Assembly: GCA_964632945.1 (NCBI GenBank)
Contig: CAZWCX010000006.1
Span: forward strand, 1-64,000
From: CAZWCX01 sp964632945
GTDB lineage: Bacteria > Planctomycetota > MHYJ01 > WSZJ01 > CAZWCX01
Reading direction: 5' to 3'
DNA: 64,000 nucleotides
The translations under genes and the position numbers were made by a program. Below, in pieces: positions 8,021 to 18,678 of this stretch (position 1 is the stretch's first letter; the number at the start of each line of letters is the position of its first letter). The notes below the pieces were generated by a model. That model was not told the DNA's origin. It ran no database searches and saw only the letters and a list, made by a program, of their open reading frames with translations.

Positions 8021-8704
8021 TCAGGAGAAGATCACCGGGAGCCCGGTCTCGACCGACTTCTTCGCCAGCTTCTGCAGGAGCACAAACCCGAACTTGATCC
8101 AGAAATTCGGGTCGTGGCCGAAGCGGAGCTCGAACTGCCGGATCTCCGCATCCCCGGCCTGGAAGAAGTCCACCATCGCCTTCAGCTTCCAGGTCTTCTC
8201 GATCCGAAGTTCGCGATTCAATTCGGTCAGCTCGCGCACCAGCCGCGGGGCGCTGCCCACGGGCAGGAATTCGCGCGTCTCGTGCTCGAGCACCATGATC
8301 GGCTCGGGAAACTCGATCGGCAGGTAGTACGCATCCCGGTCGCGGTTCTTGATCAGGTGGACGAAGCGGGAGTCGGCTTCTCCCTGGTAGATTTCGGAGG
8401 CCGACTTCTTCTCCAGGCCGGCGGCGAAGAGCCGCAGATCCTGAAGCACGCCCAGCCGGTCCATGCGCAGGTTGCAGACGACCTTGCCGTCACCCTGGTC
8501 CCAGGCGCCGGCGTCGATCCCCTGGGCCGCGAGACCGTCGCGGATCGCGCGCACGACCGCCTGCAGGCGGCGCTTCTTCTTCCAGGCGGCGAAAAATCCC
8601 AGGGTCTTCCGCGACTGCCAGGACCAGAACGGTTCCACGCGGGCATCGAATTGCATGCGCACGGAGGTCGGATCCGCGGGCGGCGTGGCCGGTTTCTTCT
8701 CCAT
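8021..8704 (-). CDS. Protein of unknown function downstream of kinase
   Basis: 227 residues from the ATG at 8704, one nucleotide after the kinase stop, so almost certainly co-translated with it. There is no signal peptide or membrane segment. It is alpha/beta in composition, with a basic segment (FFAAWKKKRRLQAVVRAIRDGLAAQG), a segment IMVLEHETREFLPVGSAPRL and a C-terminal Lys-rich amphipathic helix (LLQKLAKKSVETG). No family is recognised. The tight coupling suggests a partner, regulator or substrate of the kinase. A longer frame to 8758 overlaps the kinase and is less likely. Confidence 0.75.
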   Translation of the reverse strand: MEKKPATPPADPTSVRMQFDARVEPFWSWQSRKTLGFFAAWKKKRRLQAVVRAIRDGLAAQGIDAGAWDQGDGKVVCNLRMDRLGVLQDLRLFAAGLEKKSASEIYQGEADSRFVHLIKNRDRDAYYLPIEFPEPIMVLEHETREFLPVGSAPRLVRELTELNRELRIEKTWKLKAMVDFFQAGDAEIRQFELRFGHDPNFWIKFGFVLLQKLAKKSVETGLPVIFS

Positions 8705-8705
8705 C

Positions 8706-10244
<1,539 letters not shown>

Positions 10245-10295
10245 CGGTCGGCTCCCTCGGCGCGCGGCGCGGGGTCGAAAGGACGCGGGAGATCC

Positions 10296-10325
10296 ATTCT
10301 ATCCCTCGCTCTGCGGGAGTGTCAA
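10296..10325 (-). promoter_or_regulatory. Promoter of kinase operon
   Basis: On the minus strand, a perfect TTGACA (10325-10320), an 18-nt spacer and TAGAAT (10301-10296). The leader to the ATG at 10244 is about 45 nt. Confidence 0.7.
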
Positions 10326-10371
10326 TCCTCGTGGACGGCGAGGCGGGGGAAGGGTGGGGCGGCGACCGCGC

Positions 10372-12087
10372 TCACTCGCGCCGGGGGGGGAGGGCGGAGA
10401 TCGCCCGGGCCAAGCCATCGAGATCCGGCTGGCCCGCCTCGCGGGCGGCGGCCAGGTAGGCGTTCAGATCCCCGGCGTGGCGCTGATCCCCGACGCGCGC
10501 CAGCGCCAGCGCGAAGGCGGTGCGATCGTTCCAGCCCAGGCGCGCGTCCGCCATGGCCGCCGCCAGCGCCGAGGCCGCGGCGGAGTCCGCGTGTCGGCGC
10601 AGCGCAATGGCCGCTTCCCGTGCCACGCTCCGCCCGAACCGGGAAAAAGCCCGCGTCGCGGGATCGAGGAGCCAGTCGGCCACCACGGCGCCGACGGCCG
10701 GTTCGGGGGCGTCTTTTCCTCCGTTGAGAGCCACCAGCGCCTCGAGCCGCAACGCCGGCGAGGCCCCGCTCGCGAAGGCTTGCACCAGGGGCGCGCGCGG
10801 CACGTCCGGCGTCCGCCCTCCGATGATCCCGATCAGCCGCAGGGCCTGCTCGGTCCCCAGCCCCGGCGCGGCCCGCGCCACGGCCGGGAGGGTCTCCGGC
10901 CAGCACAGCGCCAGCAGTTCCGTGAGCGCCGCGCGGCCATCGGTCGACCACCCCAGCGTCGGATCGGTGAGGCCGCGCGCCGCCGCGTCCCAGGGCGGCG
11001 CCGGCTCGCCGGGACGCCATTCCAGCCGCGGGCGGCCGCTCCGCACCGCCGCCGCCACCGCCGTCACCCACAGCCGCAGCAGCCCCGAAGCCATCGCCCC
11101 GTCGCCCCGCTCGGTCATCTGCAGCAGCAGCGCCAGCGCCCCCGCGTCCCCCTGCAGCGCCAGCATCCGGGTCGCTTCATACCCGAAGGACGACTTCGCG
11201 CAGTCCAGCAGCCGCGTCCGGTACGCCGGCCGGTCGAGCGCCAGGATCGCCAGCGCGAACGCCGCCCACGAGCGGACCCCGGCGTCGTCCGGATACACGG
11301 CCAGCCGCGCCACTCCCTCCGCGAACCACGGCTCGTTCCCCCAGGGACACCCCTGGGTCGAGACCGCCGACGGGTTCGCCGGCCACGAGATCGTCGGATC
11401 CTCCGTCGCCAGCTCCGAGCGCGGGAGCCCCAGCGTGCCGGGCAACTCCTGCGTGACCAGGTATTGCAGGGTCGTCAGATCCGTGGAGCGGAATCCGCCC
11501 CGCAACATCTCCTGCTCCGACAGGAATTCCCGCGGGGCGCCCTCTTCCCCGGCCACGACGGTGAATTCCACCTCGTGATCCACCAGCTCCGGACCACAGG
11601 GCATGCGCACGTGAATGCGATGGTGCCCGGGCGTGAGGTCCGGAAGGGACGCGATCGCGCCGATCCGGAACTGGGGCGGATTCGGGTCGTCCTTGGTGTC
11701 GAGGATCCGCGCCTCGGGCGCGAGCAGCGCTTCCCAGCGGAAGGTCTCCCGGCGCACCAGCCCAAACCGCGTTTGGCCGAGTTCGTGCGCGTATCCGTGT
11801 CCGACCACCACCAGCCAGAGCGGGCGCTGCGACGAGAAGCGCTGCTCGAACATCCGGCTCTGGATGCGGGCCCGCGCGCTGTCCCGCCGCACCTGGTCGG
11901 GAGGAATCGGCGTCACGTAATGGTCACACGGATTCAGTCCGGGCTTCGGCCCGCGCTGGGGCTCGAGGTAGAAGTCGAGCACTTCGGACGGAGTGGGCCC
12001 GAAAGAACCGGAGAGGGCCAGCGCGAGCATGGCCGAGGCGAGGACCATCCCCACGGCGAATCGAATCCAGCGGCGTCGCGTATCCAT
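10372..12087 (-). CDS. Membrane-anchored or secreted HEAT-like repeat protein
   Basis: 571 residues. A single N-terminal hydrophobic segment (residues about 9-28, FAVGMVLASAMLALALSGSF) is a signal or anchor. The middle has a beta-rich region (residues 90-200) with paired Cys residues. The C-terminal 300 residues are Ala/Leu-rich helical repeats of HEAT/Armadillo type (for example SPALRLEALVALNGG and REAAIALRRHADSAAASALAAAM). No catalytic motif is seen and the family is not recognised. It is divergent from the cytochrome gene, with 46 nt between starts, and has no clear Shine-Dalgarno sequence. Confidence 0.75.
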   Translation of the reverse strand: MDTRRRWIRFAVGMVLASAMLALALSGSFGPTPSEVLDFYLEPQRGPKPGLNPCDHYVTPIPPDQVRRDSARARIQSRMFEQRFSSQRPLWLVVVGHGYAHELGQTRFGLVRRETFRWEALLAPEARILDTKDDPNPPQFRIGAIASLPDLTPGHHRIHVRMPCGPELVDHEVEFTVVAGEEGAPREFLSEQEMLRGGFRSTDLTTLQYLVTQELPGTLGLPRSELATEDPTISWPANPSAVSTQGCPWGNEPWFAEGVARLAVYPDDAGVRSWAAFALAILALDRPAYRTRLLDCAKSSFGYEATRMLALQGDAGALALLLQMTERGDGAMASGLLRLWVTAVAAAVRSGRPRLEWRPGEPAPPWDAAARGLTDPTLGWSTDGRAALTELLALCWPETLPAVARAAPGLGTEQALRLIGIIGGRTPDVPRAPLVQAFASGASPALRLEALVALNGGKDAPEPAVGAVVADWLLDPATRAFSRFGRSVAREAAIALRRHADSAAASALAAAMADARLGWNDRTAFALALARVGDQRHAGDLNAYLAAAREAGQPDLDGLARAISALPPRRE

Positions 12088-12133
12088 GGGCCGAAGTCTA
12101 CCGAATCGCCGGCCGGGATGCTATGCTCCCTGC

Positions 12134-13021
12134 ATGCGCGTCTGGATCTCCGCGACCGTCGTCCTGCTCCTCTTCGCCGGAGGCGGAGGCGGTGCCGTCC
12201 TGGTCACGGATCGCAGCGACTTCTGCGGTTCCTGCCACTCGATGGTCGACATCCACGCCTCGTGGGCGGCCTCCCCGCACGCGCGCGTCCCGGGGGGAAC
12301 GAAGCCCGCGGGGTGCGTCGACTGCCACGTCGCCCCCGGGTGGGCCGGCCACGCGGCGGCGAAGATCAACGGCCTGCAGGAAGTGCTCATCGAGTTCACC
12401 CACGCGACTCCCGTGACCCGCGTGGCCGCGCCGCACTACCTGTTTCCGAGCCGGTGCATGGCCTGTCACCCCGACGTCGTCGAGCGGGACCGCCGCGAGG
12501 GCAAGCCCCGTCCCGGGCGGCTCGCCGAGGTCGGGCTGAACTTCCCCCACGACCTCCACCTGGCGATGGCGGAGTTCGGGCCGGACGCGGCGGCGCGCCT
12601 GCGGGTCCTCGAGGAGCGGGGCGAAGCGGTCGAGCCCGCGGACCGGCGGGAGCGCGACCTGCTGCAGCGCGCGCGCAAGGCGGATTGCGCGACCTGCCAC
12701 GGGCCCGCCCCGATTCCGGGTGCGGCCCCCGCCCTGGCGCCCGCAAAGCCCATCGATCCCGCGACCCCGTTTCGCGCCGAGAACCCGATGAACTGTGTCT
12801 TCTGCCATCGCGGTCTCGGGCACGCGGTCGATCCGCCCCAGGGATTCTCCATTCCCCCGGTCGCCAATTGCGCCCAGTGCCATACGGGCCAGTACCACGG
12901 CACGCTCGGGGTGGTCTTCGAAGCGCGCTGTTACGGCGGCGAAGACGAGACGTCGTGCTTGAAATGCCATCCGGGCATTCCGCGAAAGCTCCTGCGCCGG
13001 CTGCCCCTCGAGAAACGCTAG
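12134..13021 (+). CDS. Seven-haem c-type cytochrome, NapC/NirT-like
   Basis: 295 residues from the ATG at 12134. An uncleaved N-terminal membrane segment (residues 3-22) is followed by seven CXXCH haem sites (CGSCH, CVDCH, CMACH, CATCH, CVFCH, CAQCH, CLKCH). The first part resembles NapC/NrfH quinol dehydrogenases (FCGSCHSM ... SPHA ... GCVDCHV). Canonical NapC has four haems, so the C-terminal half adds a further set. The likely role is passing electrons from the quinone pool to a periplasmic oxidoreductase, but no partner reductase gene is in the window. TATGCT lies only 6 nt before the ATG, so the message may be leaderless. Confidence 0.88.
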   Translation: MRVWISATVVLLLFAGGGGGAVLVTDRSDFCGSCHSMVDIHASWAASPHARVPGGTKPAGCVDCHVAPGWAGHAAAKINGLQEVLIEFTHATPVTRVAAPHYLFPSRCMACHPDVVERDRREGKPRPGRLAEVGLNFPHDLHLAMAEFGPDAAARLRVLEERGEAVEPADRRERDLLQRARKADCATCHGPAPIPGAAPALAPAKPIDPATPFRAENPMNCVFCHRGLGHAVDPPQGFSIPPVANCAQCHTGQYHGTLGVVFEARCYGGEDETSCLKCHPGIPRKLLRRLPLEKR

Positions 13022-13070
13022 CGGGTTTTCCCTCGTGAGATCCCGGCTTCGGCCGCGGCGATTTTCACGA
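13018..13070 (+). repeat. Diverged partial copy of the CTAG repeat
   Basis: From TAG at 13019, 51 bases align without gaps to 805-855 with 41 identities, including the block GAGATCC and the 13-mer GGCGATTTTCACG. CTAG (13018-13021) again supplies the stop codon of the upstream gene. The inverted right end is not recognisable, so this is a decayed or related element. A further scrap (GATCCCGG ... GCGATTTTCCCG) lies at about 13709-13729. Confidence 0.6.
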
Positions 13071-13230
13071 TATCGAGGGGCGGCCGTCCCGCCGGAACCC
13101 ATGATATCGGGCCAAGAGCGGACCCGCCCTGTCGTCGGGAGACACCGCGGGAGTCCGTTTCCCCCGCCGCGCCGGGGCCATGGCCGGCTTCCATCGGGCA
13201 GCAATCCAGGATTGCGGGAAAGGGCCTTCC

Positions 13231-13665
13231 ATGTCGTATGACCGCGCGGACTATCACTGCGGAAGCGAAAACTACCCCGCCGACCTTCCGCCCGAAAACG
13301 GCGGGATTCATATCGGCATCTATCTGGCCTGGTGCATCCGTCGCGGCCTCGAAGGGCCGTTCCACCGGGAGGACTCCGTCGACGGCCTGGCCGACGTGCG
13401 CGCCGGCCGGATGACGGGGCGCGGCTTCCTCGAGAAGTACTGCGACGAGAAGTTCTGGGCGGAAGACCTCAACGAGGAAGGGCAGGCCTTCACGACGGCG
13501 TACTACCTGAGCGGCCGCTACCTGCGCGACTACGACGAGGCGCTGGCGGGCGGCCTGCCGTCGCTCTACCATGTCGAAGACAGCCCGGCGAACGCCGAGC
13601 GCATGGCCGAGCGGATCGATCGGCGATTCGCGGAATGGAAAGCGGGCCGGCTCGGCAAGGCGTAG
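13231..13665 (+). CDS. Small acidic protein, possibly DUF7832-like
   Basis: 144 residues from the ATG at 13231, chosen for the upstream GGAAAGGG; the frame also reaches 13180. The sequence YDRADYHCGSENYPADLPPENGGIHIGIYLAWCIRRGL and FLEKYCDEKFWAEDLNEEGQAFTTAYY resembles a group of small proteins of unknown function (DUF7832-like) often found in immunity-protein-like contexts. That family memory is uncertain. It has no signal peptide or membrane segment. No toxin gene is adjacent: the upstream neighbour is the cytochrome, followed by repeat-derived DNA. Confidence 0.7.
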   Translation: MSYDRADYHCGSENYPADLPPENGGIHIGIYLAWCIRRGLEGPFHREDSVDGLADVRAGRMTGRGFLEKYCDEKFWAEDLNEEGQAFTTAYYLSGRYLRDYDEALAGGLPSLYHVEDSPANAERMAERIDRRFAEWKAGRLGKA

Positions 13666-13748
13666 ACGAGGTCGTGGGCCCCGCCGCGCGCCCGCCCCGA
13701 GCCCGGCGGATCCCGGACCGCGATTTTCCCGAATTCGGGCCGGCGCCC

Positions 13749-13777
13749 TTGACGCCGCCGCGCGCGACCCGTACAGA
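13749..13777 (+). promoter_or_regulatory. Promoter of Flp-like-anchored protein
   Basis: TTGACG (13749-13754), a 17-nt spacer and TACAGA (13772-13777), about 80 nt upstream of the ATG at 13859. Confidence 0.45.
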
Positions 13778-13858
13778 GGGGTCATCCGCCGTGGCCGCCT
13801 ACCCGCGAAGTCCGCCCGTCGACGGCCCGGCAGGATCGTCCCGAGCGAAAGGACCGCC

Positions 13859-16156
13859 ATGCGCGCGCTGACGGACTCCGGTTTCCGCCGGGCCTCCACC
13901 TCCACGGAGAGCGTCCTCCTGGTGACGATGCTGGCGCTTTCCCTGCTCATCGCACTGACCGTGCTGGGACGGAAGGTCGCCACGCTGGGCGGAGACGCGA
14001 CCGCCGCGCTGGACGGGCGGACCCCGCTTGCCGACGCGAACCTGCCGGCCCCGGAGATCGGGGCGGGGAAGGCCGCGGACAACCCGCGGCCGGCCGGCGT
14101 CGGCGCCGGCGCGGCCAAGGGCGGCGCCGCGAAAGGGGGCGACCGTGCCGGCGAGCGGGTCGGCCTTCCGCCCGGCGCCACCCCCCGCGGGGAGAGCCCG
14201 ATCGGGCGCGAGGCCGCCTTCGATCCCGCAGCCGCGCCGGTGGGGGACGTCCGTCTCCGTGCCGAGGCGGAACGCGAGCGCGCCCGCGGGGAGAAGGGGC
14301 GGCAGGAGCTCCTGAAAGACGCCAACGGGCTCCTGCTCAAGATCGGCGCCGGCCGCGAGTCGCCGGGGGCGACCGTGCTGCTGTTCAAGGACCCCGAGGG
14401 GTTCGCCGGCGCACCGGAGGGGATCGACCTCAACCAGCCGCGTACCCCCGCGGAAGCGGAGCTCGCGCGCCGATTGCGTGAAGCGGCGCGGACCGGCGCG
14501 GTTCCCGCCGACGACATCGTTCGCTTCACGAAGGCCGACCGGGACCGGCTCTTCGATGAATTCATCCAGGACGGCAGCCGCGCCATCGATGCGGAACGAA
14601 ACGCCACCGCGGAGGCGGAACGCCTCGAGGCGATCGCGCGCGGGCGGATCCAGGAAGACCCGGCGTTTCTCGACCGACAGATCGAGCGTGCCATCGAGCT
14701 CGCCCGGCGCCAGGCGCTGTTTCGCAAGCTCCTCGCGGCGGTCCCGCCGGACCCCGACCCGCAGTTCGCCGAGGCGACCGACGCGGCGCTGTTGGCCGAA
14801 CGGGAGCGTCTGGACCGCATCGTCCACCCCAAGGGGCCGACCAGCGGTGTTCCCGGCGCCCCCCCCGGTCCCGAGCGCTTGCGCCTCGAGCGGATCGGGC
14901 TCGAGCTTGGGCGCAGGCAGCTTCAGCGGGAGCTTGACCGACTGACGGCAGCCGACGAGGACCTGCGTCGAAAAACCGGACGCTCGGCGGAGCAGCTGGC
15001 GCGCGAGGAACTCGAGCTCACCCGGGAGCAGCAGGACCTCGAGCTGGCCGCGGTGCGGGCCGCGGACGCCTTGCGCCGGGAGTTGGCCAGGCTCAACCCC
15101 GGGACGGCGGCGCACGCGGCCAAGCTCGAGGAGGTGCGGCGCAAGCAAGACGAGCTGGCCGCGATCCGCGACCGGCTGAACCTGCGGGGGACCTCCCGCG
15201 CCCGGGAGATCGCCGGGGTCATCCAGGGGCATCTGGAGGCGTCGCGTCGCGACCTCGGCCGGACCACCGATCCGGTGAGCGCCTTTTCGGGGATCGTCGA
15301 GGGCACGCGCACGCCCACGGAGGTGGGAAAGTCGGTGAGCGCCACCATCGAGCGCGTCACGGAGCAGGGGCACAAGGAGAAGATCACGGTTACGCGCACG
15401 GCGGAATCGGGCGGCCGGTCCCGTTTGACGATCTCGCGGATCATCGAACCCGGTTTCAAGGCGGACGGCGGCGTCGAGGACGGCGTCGCGTCCGGGCAGG
15501 CGAGCGCCATCACGGTGCGGGCGGACGTGCAGACGATCGAATTCGTCGGCGACCGACGGGTCGCCTCGATCCGCTTCCAGTTCGACGGGCCGAAGGCGGA
15601 GGTGGAGGGGAACATCGGCCGCAAGGGGTTCGGCGCGGAGGGGACGCTCCTGATCGGGGGGCAGGTCGAGGTCTCCTTCGTCTCGGGAGACCCGAACGAC
15701 CTGGTCGTCGGGGCGCAGGAGATCGTCGTGGGGGGGAAGTTCCTGGAGGCCTCCGCGGGGCTCTCGATGCAACGCAGCCTGGACGCCTTTTCCCGCGCCG
15801 GCGGGGAGACCGATCTGCACAGCGCCTTCGGCGCGCAGTTCGACGTGGCAGAGGCCAAGCTCGGAACGCGGCGGCTTCAACGCGTGGGCGATTCGGTGAT
15901 CTCGATCGACGCGGCCGGTCGGCTCGGCGTGGGCGTGGGGATCGCCGCCGAGGGCCGGATCCGGCGCGACCCGCGCCGGGGGGACACCCGCGCGTCCGGG
16001 TCGATCGACATCGAGGAGCTGGTGGCGGTCGGCGTGGACGGGGGAGTGGCCAAGACGCGGATTCGTCGCGGCGTCGAGGACTTCCGCGTGATCCCGCCCG
16101 AGCTGAACGACGTCTTCGACGATCTCGAGGACGGCAAGCTGAAGGGCGTGCGCTGA
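13859..16156 (+). CDS. Large coiled-coil protein with Flp/pilin-like N-terminal anchor
   Basis: 765 residues; the ATG at 13859 has GAAAGGA upstream. Residues 10-40 (RRASTSTESVLLVTMLALSL...) consist of a basic N-terminus, a Glu one residue before a 19-residue hydrophobic helix, and a small polar end, the layout of Flp-type pilins and TadE/F pseudopilins. A Gly/Ala/Pro-rich linker follows. Residues about 140-480 are strongly charged and helical, with coiled-coil heptads rich in Glu/Arg/Leu. The last 270 residues are beta-rich (repeated Ile/Val with Gly). No catalytic motif is found. It is probably a surface or periplasmic structural protein, but its family is unknown. No prepilin peptidase or tad genes are nearby. 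Confidence 0.8.
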   Translation: MRALTDSGFRRASTSTESVLLVTMLALSLLIALTVLGRKVATLGGDATAALDGRTPLADANLPAPEIGAGKAADNPRPAGVGAGAAKGGAAKGGDRAGERVGLPPGATPRGESPIGREAAFDPAAAPVGDVRLRAEAERERARGEKGRQELLKDANGLLLKIGAGRESPGATVLLFKDPEGFAGAPEGIDLNQPRTPAEAELARRLREAARTGAVPADDIVRFTKADRDRLFDEFIQDGSRAIDAERNATAEAERLEAIARGRIQEDPAFLDRQIERAIELARRQALFRKLLAAVPPDPDPQFAEATDAALLAERERLDRIVHPKGPTSGVPGAPPGPERLRLERIGLELGRRQLQRELDRLTAADEDLRRKTGRSAEQLAREELELTREQQDLELAAVRAADALRRELARLNPGTAAHAAKLEEVRRKQDELAAIRDRLNLRGTSRAREIAGVIQGHLEASRRDLGRTTDPVSAFSGIVEGTRTPTEVGKSVSATIERVTEQGHKEKITVTRTAESGGRSRLTISRIIEPGFKADGGVEDGVASGQASAITVRADVQTIEFVGDRRVASIRFQFDGPKAEVEGNIGRKGFGAEGTLLIGGQVEVSFVSGDPNDLVVGAQEIVVGGKFLEASAGLSMQRSLDAFSRAGGETDLHSAFGAQFDVAEAKLGTRRLQRVGDSVISIDAAGRLGVGVGIAAEGRIRRDPRRGDTRASGSIDIEELVAVGVDGGVAKTRIRRGVEDFRVIPPELNDVFDDLEDGKLKGVR

Positions 16157-16167
16157 CGCGCGTCGAG

Positions 16168-18678
16168 CTAACGAAGCCGCGCCAGCCAGGCGCGGATCGC
16201 GGGGGCGCGGGGTCCCTCGGGGAAACGCTCGAGGTACCGGCGAAGATCCGCCTCGGCGGCGGCCGCGTCGCCATGGCGAGACCGCAGCGCGCCGCGCCGC
16301 CAGAGCGCCTCGGCATCGGACGGGTCGAGGTCGAGCACGGCCGACCACGCCGCGATCGCCTCGCATTCCGCGCCCTGGCGGGCCAAGCGTCCGGCCTTGC
16401 GCGCATGAAACGCCGGCACTCCCGGGGCGAGTCGGAGGGCGGCGTCCAGTGCCTCGCGGGCCCGGATCTCGTCGCCCGCCGCCGCATGAGCCTCGGCCGC
16501 GACCGCCCAGGCCTCGGGCAGGTCGGGGCAGGCCTCGCACAGCGCGTTCGCCTGGACGAGGGCGCGCCGGGAATCCCCCGCGGCCGCGTAGGCGAGGGCC
16601 AGGGCGAGCCGCACCGCGGGCGGGCCGGGCGCCCGCTCGGACAGCGGCTCGAGAATCCCCGCCGCCACCGCGGGCGCGCCGTGACGGAGGGCCACCCACG
16701 CCTGGAGCAGCGGCGCCTCGAGGCGGGTGAGATTCTCGCGCGCGAGCTCGTGCAGGGCGGAGAAGGCGCCGTCACCGTCGTCCCCGAGGGCCGCAATCAT
16801 CGCGGCGGCGACCCGGCCCTCCCACGATCCAGCGCGCTCCCGGGCGAGGATTTCGAAGTCGGCTCGGGCCGCCTCGCGGTGACGCGCGCCCGCGGGCGCG
16901 TTGCCGTATCGCTCGGCGAGGAAATAGCCGGCCACGCCTCTCCCGAGGTGCGCGGGGGAGCGGTAGCCACCGGATTCGGTGGCGCGCCCGAATGCGATCA
17001 CGGCGGCCCCCCAATCCCCATGCGCCTGCGCCAGTTCGCCACGCCAGTACTGCACCTCGCCGGACCGGGATCCCCAAACCGCCTCCGCGGCATCGATCGC
17101 GCGGGCGAGATCCGCGCGCCGCGACCGAAACCCGTCGGGGGTCGGCGCGGCGACCATTCCGGCGTAGGCGGCGGCAAGCTCCCGCAACCGGTCCGCCCGC
17201 GCGGCCGCGGCCCCGCCCAGGGGCACGGAAACCGCCCCGACGCCGGCGGCGAATCCGAGGACGAGCAGCGCGGCCGCCCGCCTCCACGAGGCGGCGCGCG
17301 GCGCGCCGTCCGGGGCGGACGCTTCCACTGCGTCGGCGGCCGGCAGGGCCTCCCCCGCCGCCGCCGCCGCGAGATCTTCGGCGAAGTCGAGCGCGGAGGC
17401 GTGGCGCGATGCCTCGTCCTTCGCCAGCGCCCGCAGCGCCACGCGCGCGAGGGCGGGAGTGACTTCGGGGTTCAACTCCGTGGGCGCGACCGGCGCCTCC
17501 CGGCGGATCCGCACCAGCAAGTGCGCCGGGTCGGTCTCCTCGAACGGGACGCGACCGGTGAGGATTTCGTAGAGCACCACGCCCAGGCTGTAGACGTCGC
17601 TCCGCACCCCCGCAAGACGCTCCGATTCCAGGCGCTCCGGGGCCGCATAGGCGATCGTGCCCAGGACCACGCGCTTTCCGGTGAGCGCGCCGGCGGTTTC
17701 GAGCGGCCGGGCGACGCCGAAGTCGCTCAACAGCGCCTGTCCGGCGGAGGTGAAGAGGACATTGCGCGGGTTGACGTCCCGGTGAACCACCCCCTGGCAA
17801 TGGGCGTAGTGGAGCCCGCGAGCGACATCGGTCAGGGAGGTGGCCAGCGCCGCCAGGTTCCATTCGGGCGCAGCTCCGGACCGTCGCGCTTCGAGCAGTT
17901 GCGCCAGCGACGGGCCATCGATGAACGCCATCGGCATCAGGTGCCAGGTCCCCGCCTGCTCGAGCGCGCCGACCGCGACCAGGTTGGGATGATCGAGCCG
18001 GCTCGCCAGTTCGGCCTCGCGCCGGAAGCGCGCCAGCTTCTCCTCCACCACCGCCTTCGGATCTTCCGGGTGGAAGTAGAGGACCTTCAGCGCGACCGTT
18101 CCCCCGCGCGACCGGTCTTCGGCCTTGTAGACGTAGCTCGAGGCGCCGCGACCGACCAGCTCGATCAGCCGGTAGCGGCCCAGGACGCCTTCGGCGCAGG
18201 AGCGGTCGGCAGGTGCGAGTTCCGCCTCCGTGCGGCGGCCGATCCGTCCCTCCGCCCGCAACCGCGACGCTTCGCGCACCGTTCCCTTCGCGTGCGCGCG
18301 GGCCGTGGCGTCGAGAATGAGGCGACGCACCTGCCGTTCGAGGCGGGCGTCGAATTCGAGCGCTTCCGGGGAAGGCAGCACGCCGCGGATCATGGCGCGG
18401 CCGCAGCGCGGGCAGGGCGCCTTGGGGGCGGGGGGACCATAGACCTGCGTGGGGCAGGCGGGACAGGCGCGGGGATGGTCGCCGCCGATGAGATATCGCG
18501 CGGCCTCCTGATAGCCGGACAGTTCGGTCGGGGAGATTCGTCCCGCTTGCGTCAGGAGATCCGTCAGCGGGGTCCCCGCGTTCGCGGCGCCGGTGCGCAG
18601 TTCCCGCAGCGCGGCGGCGGACAGATGCTTCAGTCGGGCGAGCAGATGGCAGAGGACCAGGTCGTCGCTTCGGGGCAT
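16168..18678 (-). CDS. Ser/Thr kinase with N-terminal zinc ribbon, membrane segment and TPR tail
   Basis: 836 residues. An N-terminal helical module (1-65) is followed by a zinc ribbon (CPAC at 72-75, CPRC at 88-91). The kinase domain spans about 165-430: GRGASSYVYKAED, VALK, then HRDVNPRN (His299) and DFGVARP (Asp319). The usual Lys of the catalytic loop (HRDLKPxN) is Asn303, while the catalytic Asp and the DFG motif are kept, so activity is uncertain. One membrane helix (about 475-500) is followed by TPR-like helical repeats to the C-terminus, which would face the periplasm. It ends 11 nt from the convergent coiled-coil gene and diverges from the next kinase. Confidence 0.92.
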   Translation of the reverse strand: MPRSDDLVLCHLLARLKHLSAAALRELRTGAANAGTPLTDLLTQAGRISPTELSGYQEAARYLIGGDHPRACPACPTQVYGPPAPKAPCPRCGRAMIRGVLPSPEALEFDARLERQVRRLILDATARAHAKGTVREASRLRAEGRIGRRTEAELAPADRSCAEGVLGRYRLIELVGRGASSYVYKAEDRSRGGTVALKVLYFHPEDPKAVVEEKLARFRREAELASRLDHPNLVAVGALEQAGTWHLMPMAFIDGPSLAQLLEARRSGAAPEWNLAALATSLTDVARGLHYAHCQGVVHRDVNPRNVLFTSAGQALLSDFGVARPLETAGALTGKRVVLGTIAYAAPERLESERLAGVRSDVYSLGVVLYEILTGRVPFEETDPAHLLVRIRREAPVAPTELNPEVTPALARVALRALAKDEASRHASALDFAEDLAAAAAGEALPAADAVEASAPDGAPRAASWRRAAALLVLGFAAGVGAVSVPLGGAAAARADRLRELAAAYAGMVAAPTPDGFRSRRADLARAIDAAEAVWGSRSGEVQYWRGELAQAHGDWGAAVIAFGRATESGGYRSPAHLGRGVAGYFLAERYGNAPAGARHREAARADFEILARERAGSWEGRVAAAMIAALGDDGDGAFSALHELARENLTRLEAPLLQAWVALRHGAPAVAAGILEPLSERAPGPPAVRLALALAYAAAGDSRRALVQANALCEACPDLPEAWAVAAEAHAAAGDEIRAREALDAALRLAPGVPAFHARKAGRLARQGAECEAIAAWSAVLDLDPSDAEALWRRGALRSRHGDAAAAEADLRRYLERFPEGPRAPAIRAWLARLR

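Noticed and set aside
6844..8097. Frameshift in the CAP-domain gene
   Set aside because: The frame change lies at a 100-N placeholder of unknown true length.
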